Below are positions 1 to 11,600 of a stretch of DNA of 64,000 nucleotides, piece by piece. The translations under genes and the position numbers were made by a program. The stretch's first letter is position 1. The number at the start of each line of letters is the position of its first letter. The notes beneath the pieces are model-generated. The model saw only the letters and a list, made by a program, of their open reading frames with translations, did not search any database and was not told the DNA's origin. Source of the DNA: Cristatella mucedo (taxonomy: Eukaryota > Bryozoa > Phylactolaemata > Cristatellidae); assembly GCA_009760855.2 (NCBI GenBank), contig WPIO01000046.1:1727501-1791500 (forward strand), given 5' to 3'.

Positions 1-127
1 CTGCCTGGCGTACCACGTACAGCCTTCAGGCCGGTCCATGGAGGGTGCAGAGCCTACAGGCCCTAGATACCATCGCCGCTAGGAGATGCCAAAAATGGAA
101 CATAGGGCTTAAGCGTAAGTGACTCAC

Positions 128-212
128 GTCTCAGATTTTTGACACCGTCGGCAGGGTTGGTGGCAGGAACGCTGCAGCTATTTCTGTAGCTGCTCTCGAA
201 GTAATGATCATA
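128..212 (-). CDS. CFAP68: CFAP68 homolog, coding exon 2
   Basis: This exon follows a strong minus-strand acceptor (a T-run then ACAG, plus-strand positions 213-222) and ends in phase 1 before GTGAGT. It opens in phase 0, as exon 1 requires. The first residues, YDHYFESSY, match FGHYFETTY in human CFAP68 directly after the PLPS segment that ends exon 1. The rest (to VKNLR) is less conserved. The family's C-terminal part, roughly the last third, must lie left of the window, so the gene is partial here. Confidence 0.8.
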
Positions 213-1494
213 CTGTAAAAAAAAATAGCGGCTATTTGTGTAAGTCCAATGTGAGACTGCAATTTTCTTGCCAATCTGGATGTCCGAGCTGATATGGTGG
301 CACCGCACAAGAAAGAAAGCAGCAGCGAGCACACGTGAGCACTCCAGAAATAGCAGCCGCCGACTGCCATTGCGGGGATGCTGGCTGCGCTACAGCCTCC
401 TCTAGCCGAATGCCTGCACTATAGGCATCGCAATGATTGGCTGGCACGAGCAAGATCACAGTTGAGCTCCTTATAAGTTGTGCAGCTTCGCTCCTTGCAG
501 GAATCAGCTGTTGTTATGCTCGAGAGTGTTCGATGGGGCACTCGAAGCCTAAGCTGCTTAAGGTGCAGAGTAGGTAGAGAAAAGATCTTTCTTTCACAGC
601 AGCGAAACAACGAGAAGTCTAGTAGCTATCATTAGGAGGACATTCGAGAAGTAATTAACATAGAAGTAGTAGGGAATGGCTGCTTTGCCCAGGCAGCACC
701 AGAATCAGCAGCAGGAAACCGGACACCCCACGTGGCATGGCATATGGCAGCGAGTCCCACGGAGCTCGCACCTAGCAGAGTCAAAGTATCTTCTGCCGAC
801 AACCTTTGAAGGAAGTGAAAAGGGGCAGCTGGTCCTGGGAGGACCCAGAGGCGTGGAAATGTTGGTAGTGCAGAGGTAGGGCAGGAGCATAGTCATGTGG
901 CAGGCCTTGTATATTTGCCAGGAACGTTTTTGAGTATCTCTGCTGTCCGACCGGAAGCCTTAGTGGACTTCTTGTAATCAAGGTGGACAAGCGTGGGAAT
1001 TCTAGGATTTAAAGATCGGCATAGCAGGCCATGTTTAGTATTAACAGTTAGAGACATGCTAGCATTTTTGGGCAACCGGCCAAAAGAGTGGCACAGTCGC
1101 AAGTAAACCATGGAGGAGTCCGACCTCGACCAAGCCTAGATCACACAATCATACAAACAGAGGAAGGCAGAGAGGCATGTCGGGCGGCCAGGTCACCCTA
1201 TGTAATGTAATGTATCTCCGTCTGTGACTCCACAAAGTCATAAAGACCATGTGGGTGTTACGCAGGAGAGTTTTGTATAGTGCACTCACAGCCTAAGCGG
1301 CTTTCGGTACCCTACATGCCGGTAGGGATCCTTGTCCTATGCCTGAAGTGAGCGCTTAGTCCTTAGTGGGTCATCCTAGTCCAACATTCAGGTGCCTTGT
1401 CTTAGTGACTCGTCTTAACGGACTTTCTTCATAGCTTACATAATCACTGTGGCAGTTACTGTCCTCTTTTTTCAGGCTTCCTGTGCCAGTATGG

Positions 1495-1655
1495 AAGCTC
1501 TATTGGCCGATTTAACAGCCTCATTTGCATAGCCGCAGAAGAGCCTTAACGGCTATCACCAGTGTTGCAGTTGGCAATTGAGAATCGCCCACTGCCGAAC
1601 TCGACCCGTGACCTGGGTCGTGCCTATATCAGCGTTACTAGCCTAGTGACCAAGT
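1495..1655 (-). mobile_element. SINE-2 copy (tRNA-derived)
   Basis: Minus-strand copy of a short repeat seen eight times in the window. Read on the minus strand it has a tRNA-like head. An A-box-like TGGCCCAGGAG is seen best in other copies, and a B-box-like GGTTCAA motif follows about 40 bp later. After that come a body with GGCTCTTCTGC and a tail reading toward GCTGTTGAATCAGC. This copy is diverged in the head. Confidence 0.6.
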
Positions 1656-3678
1656 CGGCATGCCTTTTTTTTAGCAAGCGGACACGTGTAGTGTAATTGG
1701 CCAAGTTTGAAAAGAGAGGCACGTGACGGATACAACCGAGTAATAATTCCAGTCATTGACTACTACTATGCAGCTTTTTTGCACACCAGCGCTTACAGCT
1801 GTAGTGATCACCCCTGCTGCATGAATCCTTGGAGTATAGCTGAAAAACCGAGTGCAGTGACAGCCCTAGTAGCAAGAGGTGTGCATTGGCGAAAGCATTC
1901 TGTGTAGGTGATGACCCGATGACAATTCTCGTCTTACGTATGTGAAATACAAAGATATTTTTTCTAAAGTAGACAGAGAACATTGAAAGAATTCGGAATG
2001 CTTGGATGCTGCTTAGAGATTAAATAAATAGATAGTGCTACTCACAAAATTGCCAGATTAAACGTTTCATGATGTGATTGTTTTGTTGCACGAATGTGAA
2101 CCAAAACACATTTTCTATGTACCGGGATAACATGCCAACAGGATTTAACGTTAAGTGCCTAACGGGATTCGATCTACTGAGTCGCTCATTACAAGATCGT
2201 CTATGCCTAACACTTGTCACCAATTTGTGCATAAAAAGCCCTTTTAAAATGAGCCTTTAATACATTCTATATACGAAAATATTAAGACTCGTGGTAAAAT
2301 GCTGATGGTTTTGACCAAGCTGCAGTGACACTGTAAAGTTTCATTCGAAATTTCGAGACAGTTCGCGAAGACAACGAAAAAAGAACGTGCTTAGACTCCA
2401 AGTAAGCAGACCACTTTTATAGACAAGCTTTCGGCTCTTTATTAGTTAGTGAGTGCCACATTTCTATCAGCATCTTTTCAATGTCGCTATTAAAGTTTGT
2501 AATTTCACGCTTTGTGACACTACGTTTACTTTGTACACTGCCGAAGCAAAAACAACTGAAGTGTTATAGAAGGTTAGGTAGCGTCTAAGGACTTTTTCTG
2601 GCTGCTGAATATACTTGTACTTTGTGTAAATGCTTGAACGCGTGAGAGGTATAGATTGATGGATTATAAAGCGGCAGCGCAGCATTCAGAAAGCCGTACT
2701 GTTGCAGGTCTTAAGAGTTTTGAGAAGTCCTACGGTTTTCTCCTGTTTTGATGCGATAAAGTGCGATCACTTAAATTCTCTGAAGCAGCATCAAGTTTTG
2801 AAAAATAAAAAAAATACTCCGGAAGCTGCCAATCCAGTGTAAAAGCCTTGAAACTTTCAAATGACATATACTCCTTTAGGCTGCAGACTGACTCCCGTCA
2901 ATATAAACATAATTAATCGATACTTGAATATGCAGCCGTCACTATTACGTTAGGCTGAAGGCTTTAATTAAGCTCAATCAATGCTCAAGACCGGAGTTCA
3001 AGCCGTATGCATATTTGAAACAAATTCGAATGACCGTAATTCCTAGAGTTAATCAAGTATTACGGGTGGACTAAGAAATACCAAACGTCCCATTGTTCGA
3101 AAGAGATCAGTTTGAAAATATTCTTCGTTGCCCGAGGGCAAATGTACTACAGTTTATCTTTTATTCTCCCGCCTCTCAAGTCGGCCTAAACATAATTTAT
3201 ACGATGAAGTTGGCAAGATCGTCGCCCAACAGTTTTTTTTCTTCTAATGTACCTCCGCTGGCAGTAAGTAGGAAATGCATGAAACCGGTGAGTAGCGAGG
3301 TTTACATACTGGAATGCGAACCTAAACTTATTTGCAAAATAGACAGATCTGACTGCTACTCTGACACGAGTGTTGGCCTGAAAATGCCAAGGGCACACAA
3401 ATCATTCACGGTAGCGATATCCCTGTGGCCTAAGAGCTCATTTCGACTGTTCATACCACAGAGGTGCTTTAACAGAAGGCAGGAGCATTTATGGAGCACT
3501 ATGGATAAATAGTGCATTGACTGCTGTTGGTTGGCTTCAGCGATGCTTGATGACCACTGTTTACTCAATTAAGGGACTTACCAGCATGATAACTAGTGAC
3601 GTTATTCACTCTCATATGTGGCGCTCTAAGGGTGCTGCTAGTTCTAATATTCACTCTGGAATCAACAGATGCCCCTAT

Positions 3679-3835
3679 ACATAATAATAATAATAATTCA
3701 CTTGATAAAGCTCCCTCAGAGAACTTAATCTCTCTCTAGGCGCTTTACATTTGCTGTAAAGTGAAATGCAATTGAATGGTAAGTAAAATCATGCTTGAAA
3801 AACAGACGAAATAAATAATATGGTTAGGGGGACAT
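3679..3835 (-). mobile_element. LINE-A 3' end (L2-like), minus strand
   Basis: An AAT microsatellite followed on the plus strand by the reverse complement of the LINE-A tail (stem-loop around GAGATTAAGTTCTC and a GGCGCTTTA motif). This tail recurs at 9.7, 26.2, 26.6, 31.6, 52.9, 56.8 and 58.2 kb. Only the 3' end remains. Confidence 0.7.
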
Positions 3836-4324
3836 CGTAATAGGTTGTTCATCGTTAGAAACATTCAAGCACCGCTATTCTTCCAGACGTAACCTCTTAG
3901 TTAAAACTTGTGACTCGATACGAAGCTATTTTGAAAGCTGAACGCATCAGCCGCAGTGTCTACGCCTGAGTTGTAAGCACGTTTCAAGTTTACTCGAGTG
4001 AAAAAAACGATGAGAAAGTCAATATCCTTGAATCTGGTTTCCTCCAGACTCATTTCCTTCCTTGATACCTAGCTTTGCTCGGCGGGAGAGACCATGTTCC
4101 ACATGTGCAACGTCTTTGATACACTCTAGCTTGTCTTTCACGAGAAATCGATGCAACCACGATGAACTTGTTAAGGCACTGCCCTTGTTTGTCTTTTATA
4201 GACGGAGCTTCAAGGCTTGTGCCTCAAGTGTAACAGCTTATCTCATGCTATAAGTTTAAACGCTCACCGTAGTACCACAGTTTTGGTGGTGACCGGGCAT
4301 CAATCAGCTCATACCGAATTCAAG

Positions 4325-4505
4325 TAAGAGTAAAGTAAAGGTTAGCTGATTCAACAGCCTCGTTTATATAGCGGCAGAAGATCCTATGCGGCTACATCCT
4401 GCTTTCAGCTGGCAATACAGGATTGTCTTGTCTGTCGCAGAACTCAAACCCGCGACCTGGACTTCGAAGTATGAGCACCTTACCCCTAGGCTAAAACTCA
4501 GGGGC
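4325..4505 (-). mobile_element. SINE-2 copy
   Basis: A fuller copy than the one at 1.5 kb. On the plus strand it begins with AGTAAAGTAAAGG, then the body, and ends with the reverse complement of the tRNA-like head (ACCTTACCCCTAGGCTAA). Confidence 0.65.
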
Positions 4506-4886
4506 ACCGAACACAAAGGCCCCCTTCAACTGAGTAAATATGCCTTTCCGAGAGTTACCGAAAGTTGTAATTAGAATGAATGGAAGAGTTTAGGTAACTC
4601 TAAATTATTTTTTGTTTAAAGTTAACTCTTCGTAGGAAAAGAAGATCACCCACATCAAATTCCTAATTGTATCTTGAAATAAACTAAGAATTCAGCCATG
4701 TCATACATGAAATTTGACTTACAAAATGGTTATTTCATTCATATTCCAATGAGAGGTAAACCGAACAGAATGTTCTCAGTTTCACACTGGAATCAGATAA
4801 AGTTAAAAAGAAATTGTCTTAGTAGCACGCGTCCATCGTTTTGCGGCTTCTAAAAAAGCACCGCGGATGAAACGTGTGATTGAGCT

Positions 4887-4890
<4 letters not shown>

Positions 4891-4969
<79 letters not shown>
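4891..4969. repeat. (GA)n microsatellite, 79 bp
   Basis: An uninterrupted GA dinucleotide run of 79 bases inside CFAP68 intron 1, long enough to be length-polymorphic. Confidence 0.97.
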
Positions 4970-4971
<2 letters not shown>

Positions 4972-5189
4972 ATAGCTCTTTATTTCTCAGCTCCGGGGCT
5001 ATTTGACATTTTCAAGGTCATAGATAGAAAAGGAAAATTGCAGTATAATTCCTAGAAGATGACATGACAGATTTAATTCAGTTACTGTTTTAGTGGAACG
5101 AATCAGAGATACAACCACCAGCTCTATGCACAAGGTTTTAGATGAAAACGTTTCCACCGATTTCAAGCCTGTTTACTTTCAGCGAAAGA

Positions 5190-5995
5190 ACATCGTCAAA
5201 ATCACGGCCTGCTTGGATGAGAGGACGAAAGCTAAACTAGTTGACTCGTTTGTGACATCGAGTCTAGACTATTGCAACTCCATGTATTCAGTACTCCTGC
5301 CCCTAATCGTCTGCAAATGGCGCGAAACTCAGTGGTACGTCTGGTGGGCCATTAACGACGTAGCTGCCTCATTGCATCATTCCTGTCTGAGCTTCACTGG
5401 TTCTGTATCGAGCGTTCTAATAGATTTTAAGAATCCCAATCTGGCTTACAGATCACTTCACTCACTTGCACGAACCTACCCATGCAGCCTAATTGATCCT
5501 CGTGCGTGCTCTCGCATATAGTCAGCATATAGTCATTTCACTGTCCCGCGCATTAAATTGAAATCTTCCGGTGATGGATCCTTCAGCTCGGTTTCGCTGA
5601 AAGTCTTAAGCTGGCTTCTGGCTACGGTCATTACCTCCAATAACCTTGCATCTTTTGAGTCTCAGATAAAGACGCATTTGTTCCGGTCAGCTTTCTTTTC
5701 GTCTTAGTGAACTTATCTTTTTTTTGTCCCAGTGTGCTTGGTGTGAATATGAATGCATACTTGAGTCCCTGATAGCGTCTTACAAAGTAGTGTCGGTGAC
5801 TGTTTTAATGTTTTCTTTAGCATTCCGGACTAAACATGAAACTCGTTTGCTTTTATGTGTTTGATACCATGCATTTCACTGACCTGTCGTTATTGATTCT
5901 CTCGCAGCGAGTTTTAAAATACTTTGATAGAGATTAAGTTCTCTTAGGAGGCTATACAAACGACCTACTACTACTACTACTACTATTATTATCCT
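5190..5995 (+). mobile_element. LINE-B fragment (L2-like) with 3' tail
   Basis: The translated plus strand shows remnants of the C-terminal part of an L2-type reverse transcriptase ORF, including a SLDYCNS motif after LVDSFVTS, then decayed frames. The 3' end has a GTTTGATACC segment, a GAGATTAAGTTCTC stem-loop, and ends in ACT/ATT trinucleotide repeats at 5970-6000. It is broken by stops and frameshifts. Confidence 0.75.
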
Positions 5996-6636
5996 TATTA
6001 TCGAAACATTAGTCAAGTGAGCAATTTTTCACTATTTCTCTAGTTCGGATTTGCAAGTAACTTAACAATAAACGTAAACTTATATCATAAATATTGTATT
6101 TATTAATTACTTTTTCAGTCTTCTTATCTAAGGGGTGACTAATCCAGGCGGCGATCTAACTACGAGGGCGGACCCCTAACTAATGTCGTAACAAAGCCAG
6201 CGTAAACATGCCAACTTATAACTAGCGAAATTTTCTAGTCATATTCAGCCTGTGGGCCTCGGTGTGAGTGGTCGCTTTTGATAACGTAGCACAGGGTTCT
6301 ATTTATCTTACAGTCTATTTAGCTCCATTTCCATTAATTCGTTGGGCAGAAATAGGCAAGCATTACAGATTCTGCCAGCACATGATCTAAAGAGAAAATA
6401 AAACACACAATTCCAAGCTACAAAAAAACCTCACTAGCGCTGTGCAGAACTAAGTGGATGTTACATAGGCAAATGAGACCGGCTGAGCCAATGGCCATCT
6501 TCGCATGGCTTGAACGTAGCGCTCGCTTCCTGCACTGCACTGGGGTCCAAAGAGCGAATTCCAAGTCTAATTGGCCTTGGGAGCTGAGCCAGTCATTCTC
6601 CGAAGGTAAGCAACTGTTGGCTCTAGCGAAAATTAC

Positions 6637-6846
6637 CTTGGACGGCAGCGGGCACGGTCTGAGGACCTCCTTCACGTCAAATCGGTCTTCGTTCCAGTTG
6701 CCAATAAGGGTGTTGTTGCCGAACGAGCTCTCTTTGGTAGTGCATCTCCAACCGAATTGCGTAAACTTATTCTTTTCACTCTCGTGCGTCCACGGTTCTG
6801 CTAGACCAGAGGATCTAATCATCTGACAGAACGGAACGCTTGCCAT
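6637..6846 (-). CDS. CFAP68: CFAP68 (C11orf1/UPF0686) homolog, coding exon 1
   Basis: Seventy codons on the minus strand, starting at an ATG in a good context (A at -3, G at +4) and ending in AAG before a GTAATT donor, phase 0. The peptide carries the family signature FGWRCTT followed by LIGNWNEDRFD and a PLPSK end. This matches human CFAP68, which reads FQYGWRCTT, LMGNWNQERYD and PLPSQ at the same spacing. CFAP68 is a small protein (about 150 residues in human) known as a microtubule inner protein of ciliary and flagellar doublet microtubules. The exon faces away from capicua, and the 5' end lies in a CpG-rich block, so the two genes probably share a promoter region. The plus strand is also open across this interval (6458-6826), but only the minus frame has family similarity. 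Identification rests on remembered family sequence; the splice phase agrees with exon 2. Confidence 0.85.
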
Positions 6847-6849
6847 GAT

Positions 6850-8150
6850 CGCGGCCGGGCACTGGGTGAACGGTGGAGCGCCTTTCTGTTTCCTTGGATA
6901 CTACCCCAGGCAATACACTAGCTTTCTGGAGCTCTGCCGTTTGGCAGAGCAAGAATTATATTTTTAACTTGAATTGATATGCAAGCTAAATATTAGCGTC
7001 TTTGCTTCAAGAAATCGTAACGGTTTTAGTGAACGCACCAGACATCGGGTCGTGACCTGGATACCACGATCTGCGACGGGGGAGAGGGGTTGGCGCCCCT
7101 ACTACTATCGCACGCACACCATTTGCCGCCCTCACAGGGTATTTAAGGCGGTGGTGAGCTTGCAACGTATTTTGGTACAAAAAATTAAGATTTTAAATTT
7201 ATTCACTACTTTTGAGATTAGTTCAGTCATAGCAACCACAAGGTCGCAATCCGTGGCGCCTTCCCCGGCATGTCCGCTGACGCGAGCTTACACCAATCAC
7301 AATAGACTCGAGCAGACCGGATCACGTGCACCTCTCTTAACCAATAATCACGGTAGTAACCTGGATATGCGCCCATTCACCATTGATAGTGCTCCGGTTG
7401 GGCGAATAGGCGTAAGGTCTAGTTCTTGGGGGATCTCGAGCACTTTATAGAGTGTGTCGTGATGGAATTGAGACTGCCTTCGATGGTGCTTAAGGTATGA
7501 ATCTGTCACGAGGTCGTGTGTACAATTTCATTCGGTTGTTGACATGCCTCAACTTTCTTACGCCTGTCCGCGGGCCGGTTGTCAGCGCTGCTGCGCCTAT
7601 GGCCGGGTCGGTCTGGACTGAAGCCTGACTGCTTACGCGTTACTCGGTACCGAGGTGCCACCCTTCTAGCTTGCCCGCTCCACCGCTGTAGCCCACTGTA
7701 CCCTGCAGGTGCAAAACGCGTGCTGGCTTGGGGGCATATTGCGTCACGAATTCTGGATGCTCATGGCTACATATTATCGGGGTGCGTGGGTGCGTCAGAG
7801 TCGGCGTACTCGCGGGTTCATAGTGCACATTGTCGCCGGAGTTGTCGCGGGAATCCTGCTCTACGCTTGCTGACCGAGCTGCCGTGCGGCTGTTGGCCGA
7901 CCAAGTCCGCGTGACAAATAGGCGTACGGCGCATGCAGCACGTGCCTGCTATGGGTATTGCTGAGCGACTGGCGGTTTGAGTGATTATTTGGAAGGAATT
8001 CCGCCGTTTCAGCTCCTTACCCATGGCGTCCGCTCGACTTCCGCCGCTTCACTTGCACGATTGGCCATCGGCGGCTCGCGAAGGTGCGATCGCGTAGCTG
8101 ACTAGCGCTTCTTCCCCTGCCTCTCAGTCCTATGCTCTTCGGTCGAATCA
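6850..8150. promoter_or_regulatory. CpG-rich block, probable bidirectional promoter of CFAP68 and capicua
   Basis: CpG dinucleotides are dense here, especially about 7020-7130 and 7560-8130, compared with the flanking AT-richer DNA. The block lies immediately upstream of the CFAP68 start codon and upstream of capicua, which is transcribed the other way. The first large capicua exon is preceded by a splice acceptor at 12240-12241, so an untranslated first exon upstream is expected and could lie here. Open frames in this block (for example 7579-7914) resemble no family I know. No TATA box is assigned. Confidence 0.4.
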
Positions 8151-8939
8151 GCGAGAGCCTCCCATAGCGGCAAGAGCCTTGCATATGGCATATCGCAGAG
8201 GCTCCTCAGTACGAGGCCTTCTGTTTCCGAACTGCTGCGCTCGTGCAGCTGTGCTGCTGGTTTTTAAAGAGGTTTCGAAGGCGCTGCGCTGTGGAGGCAG
8301 CAGCATCTTCACCTTCAGCTACAAACGGAGTTAGACAGCCGCTCAGAGCCTCGGAATCGCGGCTGGCGACTTGCAGGTGCTTCCGAATTGCACGCCGGTG
8401 TACCGACAGTAAAGGAACGTAGTAGCGAACGTAGGTAACGAAGAGTGCCCATATCTCAAGAAAGTCCATATCCACAGCTTAGGGAACTCCGTTTGACAGC
8501 CGGAGGGTTGCAGGCATTCAGGAGGGAGCACAACTGACAGCCTATTATTCAGCTCTTGCTTTTATACGCATTGGCCATAGATTATTGCATAATCGGCTCA
8601 CAGATGTCATTATTCGGTAATCGCAAGGAATTATCAAGCTGAAACCTTGCTGATTTAGCACGCTGCCGTTTCAACTGTTGAACAAGAAGCAGCACTCGAG
8701 AAAGAGTTATGCTCTGGTCATTACTTACCATGGATTCTCATGCACCGACGCAAGCCTTAGTCGAACGTGCTGCTCGCCCCCTGAGCTACCCTTGTCTGCT
8801 TGTACCATGTGACCTTGTGTAGGCTGTTTCTTGTGTATGTGTGTGTGTGGGGGGTACCTCCGTTCGTGTGTTTGCGAGTATCTACAACTAGTGGGGTGTT
8901 AATTGTATACTGGTAATAAAAATAATGAACGGTATGGAC

Positions 8940-9025
8940 AACCTCCTCCCTGAGAGACAGGCAGACAGAAGAGAGAGAAAGAGGAGAGAGAAAGAGAGAG
9001 GAGAGAGAAAAGAGGAGAGAGAGCT
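8940..9025. repeat. Imperfect GA-rich tract
   Basis: Purine-rich repeats of GAGAGA/AAAGAG type, directly left of a SINE-1 insertion. Confidence 0.8.
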
Positions 9026-9057
9026 AAATCTCTTTCTAAAAAGAAGCATATAAATAT

Positions 9058-9196
9058 AAAATATAATTCATTTGTATAGCACCCCAAGAGAACTTAATCT
9101 CTATTCAGGTGCTTCACATGTGCCTCGGGGCTCGAGCCCACAACCTCAGCCAGACCTTGGTCAGGGCAAGCACCTTAACCGCTGAACCAAACCAGC
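9058..9196 (-). mobile_element. SINE-1 copy (tRNA-derived), near full length
   Basis: This is a near-complete member of the main short repeat. On the minus strand the head contains an A-box-like segment, best seen elsewhere as TGGCCCAGTGG, which fits the RNA polymerase III A-box pattern. It also has a B-box-like GGCTCGAGCC. The body follows (CACATGTGAAGC), then a tail with a GAGATTAAGTTCTC stem-loop and a TGCTATACAAAT terminus. The tail resembles the ends of the local L2-like LINEs. Confidence 0.75.
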
Positions 9197-9204
9197 TTGG
9201 CATA

Positions 9205-9420
9205 TAAACTGATTAGTGGTTGTAGCATGCACAGCAGTGGCAAGCAGACTATTGCAGAAGCTTAGAGGCAGTGTCACAAATGCATTGACTAGTGTGTGTG
9301 TGTGTGGTACCTTTGTCTGAGCAGGCCGAATTTTTGCAATGTTATGTAACTGAAAGTAAGTAGACGACTGTCGACCGGACGTTGTCATCCGACAAAATTT
9401 TAATTTGGAAGTTGTTGCCC
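9205..9420 (-). mobile_element. LINE reverse-transcriptase fragment
   Basis: Minus-strand translation gives YFQLHNIAKIRP and then LVNAFVTLPLSFCNSLLA. This is the region following the palm in L2/CR1-type ORF2 proteins (consensus YFQLRNIAKIRP, LVHAFVTSRLDYCNSLL). It is truncated at both sides and adjoins the SINE-1 copy at 9058-9196. Confidence 0.7.
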
Positions 9421-9529
9421 AAACTCCGTGCTGATGACCGGCTGAGCAAATATCAAAGGTAAGGCATTCTTGCTTCATAGTGACACTAGCATTTGCCTTA
9501 AACTCTTTAGTTAGTCTTGTCTGCTTCAG

Positions 9530-9595
9530 ATGCCATGCGACTCGAACCCACAACCTCGGTTATCAAATACATGCATACACCCTAGCTGATTAAAT
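9530..9595 (-). mobile_element. SINE-1 fragment (1b-type)
   Basis: A short piece matching the reverse complement of the B-box side of SINE-1, with the extra GTATTTG-containing segment that defines the 1b variants at 53.5, 56.9 and 62.8 kb. Confidence 0.45.
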
Positions 9596-9719
9596 GTCGT
9601 AGCCTGTTGATTAACTTTTCTTGAAGTGTTTTGACATTCATCGTTGCTCAGTCGAGCATGATACCAACTCGTGCCTTAAAACTTAGAGCTGTTCATGTAA
9701 ACTACGTCTGAATCGATAG

Positions 9720-10680
9720 CCAATACTAATAATATTAATACATTTGATATAGCGCTCAGAGAAATCAATCTCCTTCTAGGCACTTGACATTTGCTGCAAA
9801 GGAAGCACGATCGAATGGTTAGTAGTAGCATGCTCAGTAAACAACAAGAATAACATGGTTATGGGTTACATGCACAGGGTCAGCATGCAAGTATGGTTAG
9901 TGGCAGCATGCACAGTATCAGCACACATAAACACAAAGGTCGAATCACAGGGACCAACTAAATGCTGGGATGAATAGGTGCGTTTTTAATTTCTTTTTAA
10001 ATGTGGTCAAGTCAAGGGATGTCGTGACACAAGTTGGAAGTGAGTTTCAGGCTTTGGAAAGGCACGGCCTCCAAAGGATTTGAGGCTCGTACGAGATATA
10101 TGATTAGAGGTAAATGATTAGATTCCGAAAAGCGGGTGGTACGATGCTAGCCTGGTGGGGGAAGTAGATCTGATAGGTAGGCTGGATCCAAAGAATAAAG
10201 GGAGCTAAAAGTGAGTGACAGAACCTTGACGTCGATTCGTTGTTTGACTGTGAGCCAGTGCAGGTCGTCGAGAAGTGGTGTGATGTGGCAACTGCGATGC
10301 TCACAACAGACAAGCCTAGCTGCAGAATTTTGCACTAGCTGTAACCGCCTGATTTCACAGGCTGGTAGAAAGCAGTGTTACAGAAGTCGAGACAGGATGT
10401 CACAAATGCATGAACCAATTTAGATGTGGTATCTCTGCCTAAAAAGTCCGACTTTGAGCAATGCTATGTAGTTGAAAGTAGGCAGACTTTACTGTGCAGC
10501 TGATGTGGTCGTCTAACGAAAGGTCACTCTGGAACAGGACACCTAGATTTCGTGCAAATTCAACAGTACATATGCTGGCAGAGCCGATTGTGAGCGTCAG
10601 CCTTTCCAATTTCCGAATCATGCTTGGTTTGCCCATAACTTGTAAGTTGGTTTATATCATCGTTCAATTTAAGAAAATTT
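9720..10680 (-). mobile_element. LINE-A, 3' half with RT C-terminus
   Basis: Minus strand. The tail (AAT repeats and stem-loop) is at 9725-9790, an untranslated body with TGCATGCTG repeats follows, and the RT C-terminal part begins about 10100. Recognisable pieces are NLGVLFQSDLSLDDHI, YFQLHSIAQSRTF, QNSAARLVC and HITPLLDDLHWL. Frameshifts separate them, so the copy is inactive and 5' truncated. Confidence 0.8.
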
Positions 10681-10844
10681 GCTGCCATTCATGTGCAGAT
10701 GCTATCAATACATGCAGCAAGGGAGTTGAGAGAATTCGACATGCTGGAGGGCGGGGAAGGTTCAAAGCAAAGGTACTACTGAGTGCCATCGGCGTAGAAG
10801 TGAAAGCCTAGATTGTGTCTGGCAATCAGCCGAGTTATGTCATG

Positions 10845-11600
10845 CGTTTGGGATATTGAGTCTAAATTATTGCAATTATCTTTATTCAGGACTTATTGCA
10901 GGTTCTCTTAATCCTCTGAAACTAGTGCAAAACCCAGTGGCTCATCTGGTCTGTTGTCAATGGTGTAGCTGCTATATCACACCACTTCTGTCTCAGCGTC
11001 ACTAGTTGCCCATCAAGCATTGAATCGATTTTAAGATCCTCAATCTGGCTTACAGGACACTCCACTCTTTGAACCAGCGTATCTGTGCGATCTCCTTGCG
11101 CCTCAGTGTGCTCTTGCACCATCCGCTCCTCAGAAGCTTGTCATCTTGCTGCCCCTCACACTAATTCAAAACCTGTTGGTGACCGAGCCTTCTGCTCATA
11201 GGCACCAAAAGTCTGAAACTAAATTCCAGCTAGGGTCACTACTTGTGATGACTTGCATCTTTTGAGTCTCGGCTAAAGAGGCATATGTTCCGGTCAGCTT
11301 CCCTCTCGCTCTAGTATATTTGTCTGGTGGTGTTCTGGTATGTTTTGCGTGTATACCTGTGTATGGTGTTACTAGCCACACGTGTTTCTAACCGGAGGCC
11401 CCCAAGTCTTCATATTTGCTTTAGCATTCTGGCCTAACATGATTTAAACTTTTTTCTTTTACATGCCTGATACCGTGAATGTCACCAATCCTTGGTTACC
11501 GATTCTCTTGCATCGGGTGGTAAAGCGCCTGGGTAGAGATCAAGTTCTTCGGGTGCTATAAAGACGATCTATTATTATTATTGCTATCATTACTATTATT
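10845..11600 (+). mobile_element. LINE-B fragment with 3' tail
   Basis: Plus strand. Decayed RT C-terminus (SLNYCNYLYSGL, then a PLLSQRH-type segment and a GDRAFC-type segment), then GCCTGATACCGTGAATGTC, the stem-loop at 11525-11563 and ATT repeats to about 11600. The tail is the closest LINE match to the SINE-1 3' end. Confidence 0.75.

Larger units (their letters stand above)
213..6636 (-). other. CFAP68 intron 1 (6.4 kb)
   Basis: No additional coding segment is recognised between the two CFAP68 exons. The intron holds two SINE-2 copies, one LINE-A tail, one LINE-B fragment and a long GA microsatellite, listed separately. An open frame at 3093-3512 has no similarity I can name and is probably chance. 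Confidence 0.6.

Noticed and set aside
3093-3512. 139-codon plus-strand open frame in CFAP68 intron 1
   Set aside because: No ATG at its start, no family similarity, AT-rich composition like the surrounding intron.
6458-6826. 122-codon plus-strand open frame
   Set aside because: Mirror of the CFAP68 exon, which has specific conserved motifs on the minus strand.
7090-7110. TGGCGCCC, as in primer-binding sites of LTR retrotransposons
   Set aside because: No CA-ended repeat before it, no second LTR and no gag/pol frames downstream.
7579-7914. 111-codon open frame in the CpG-rich block
   Set aside because: High-GC chance frame; no similarity and no splice context.
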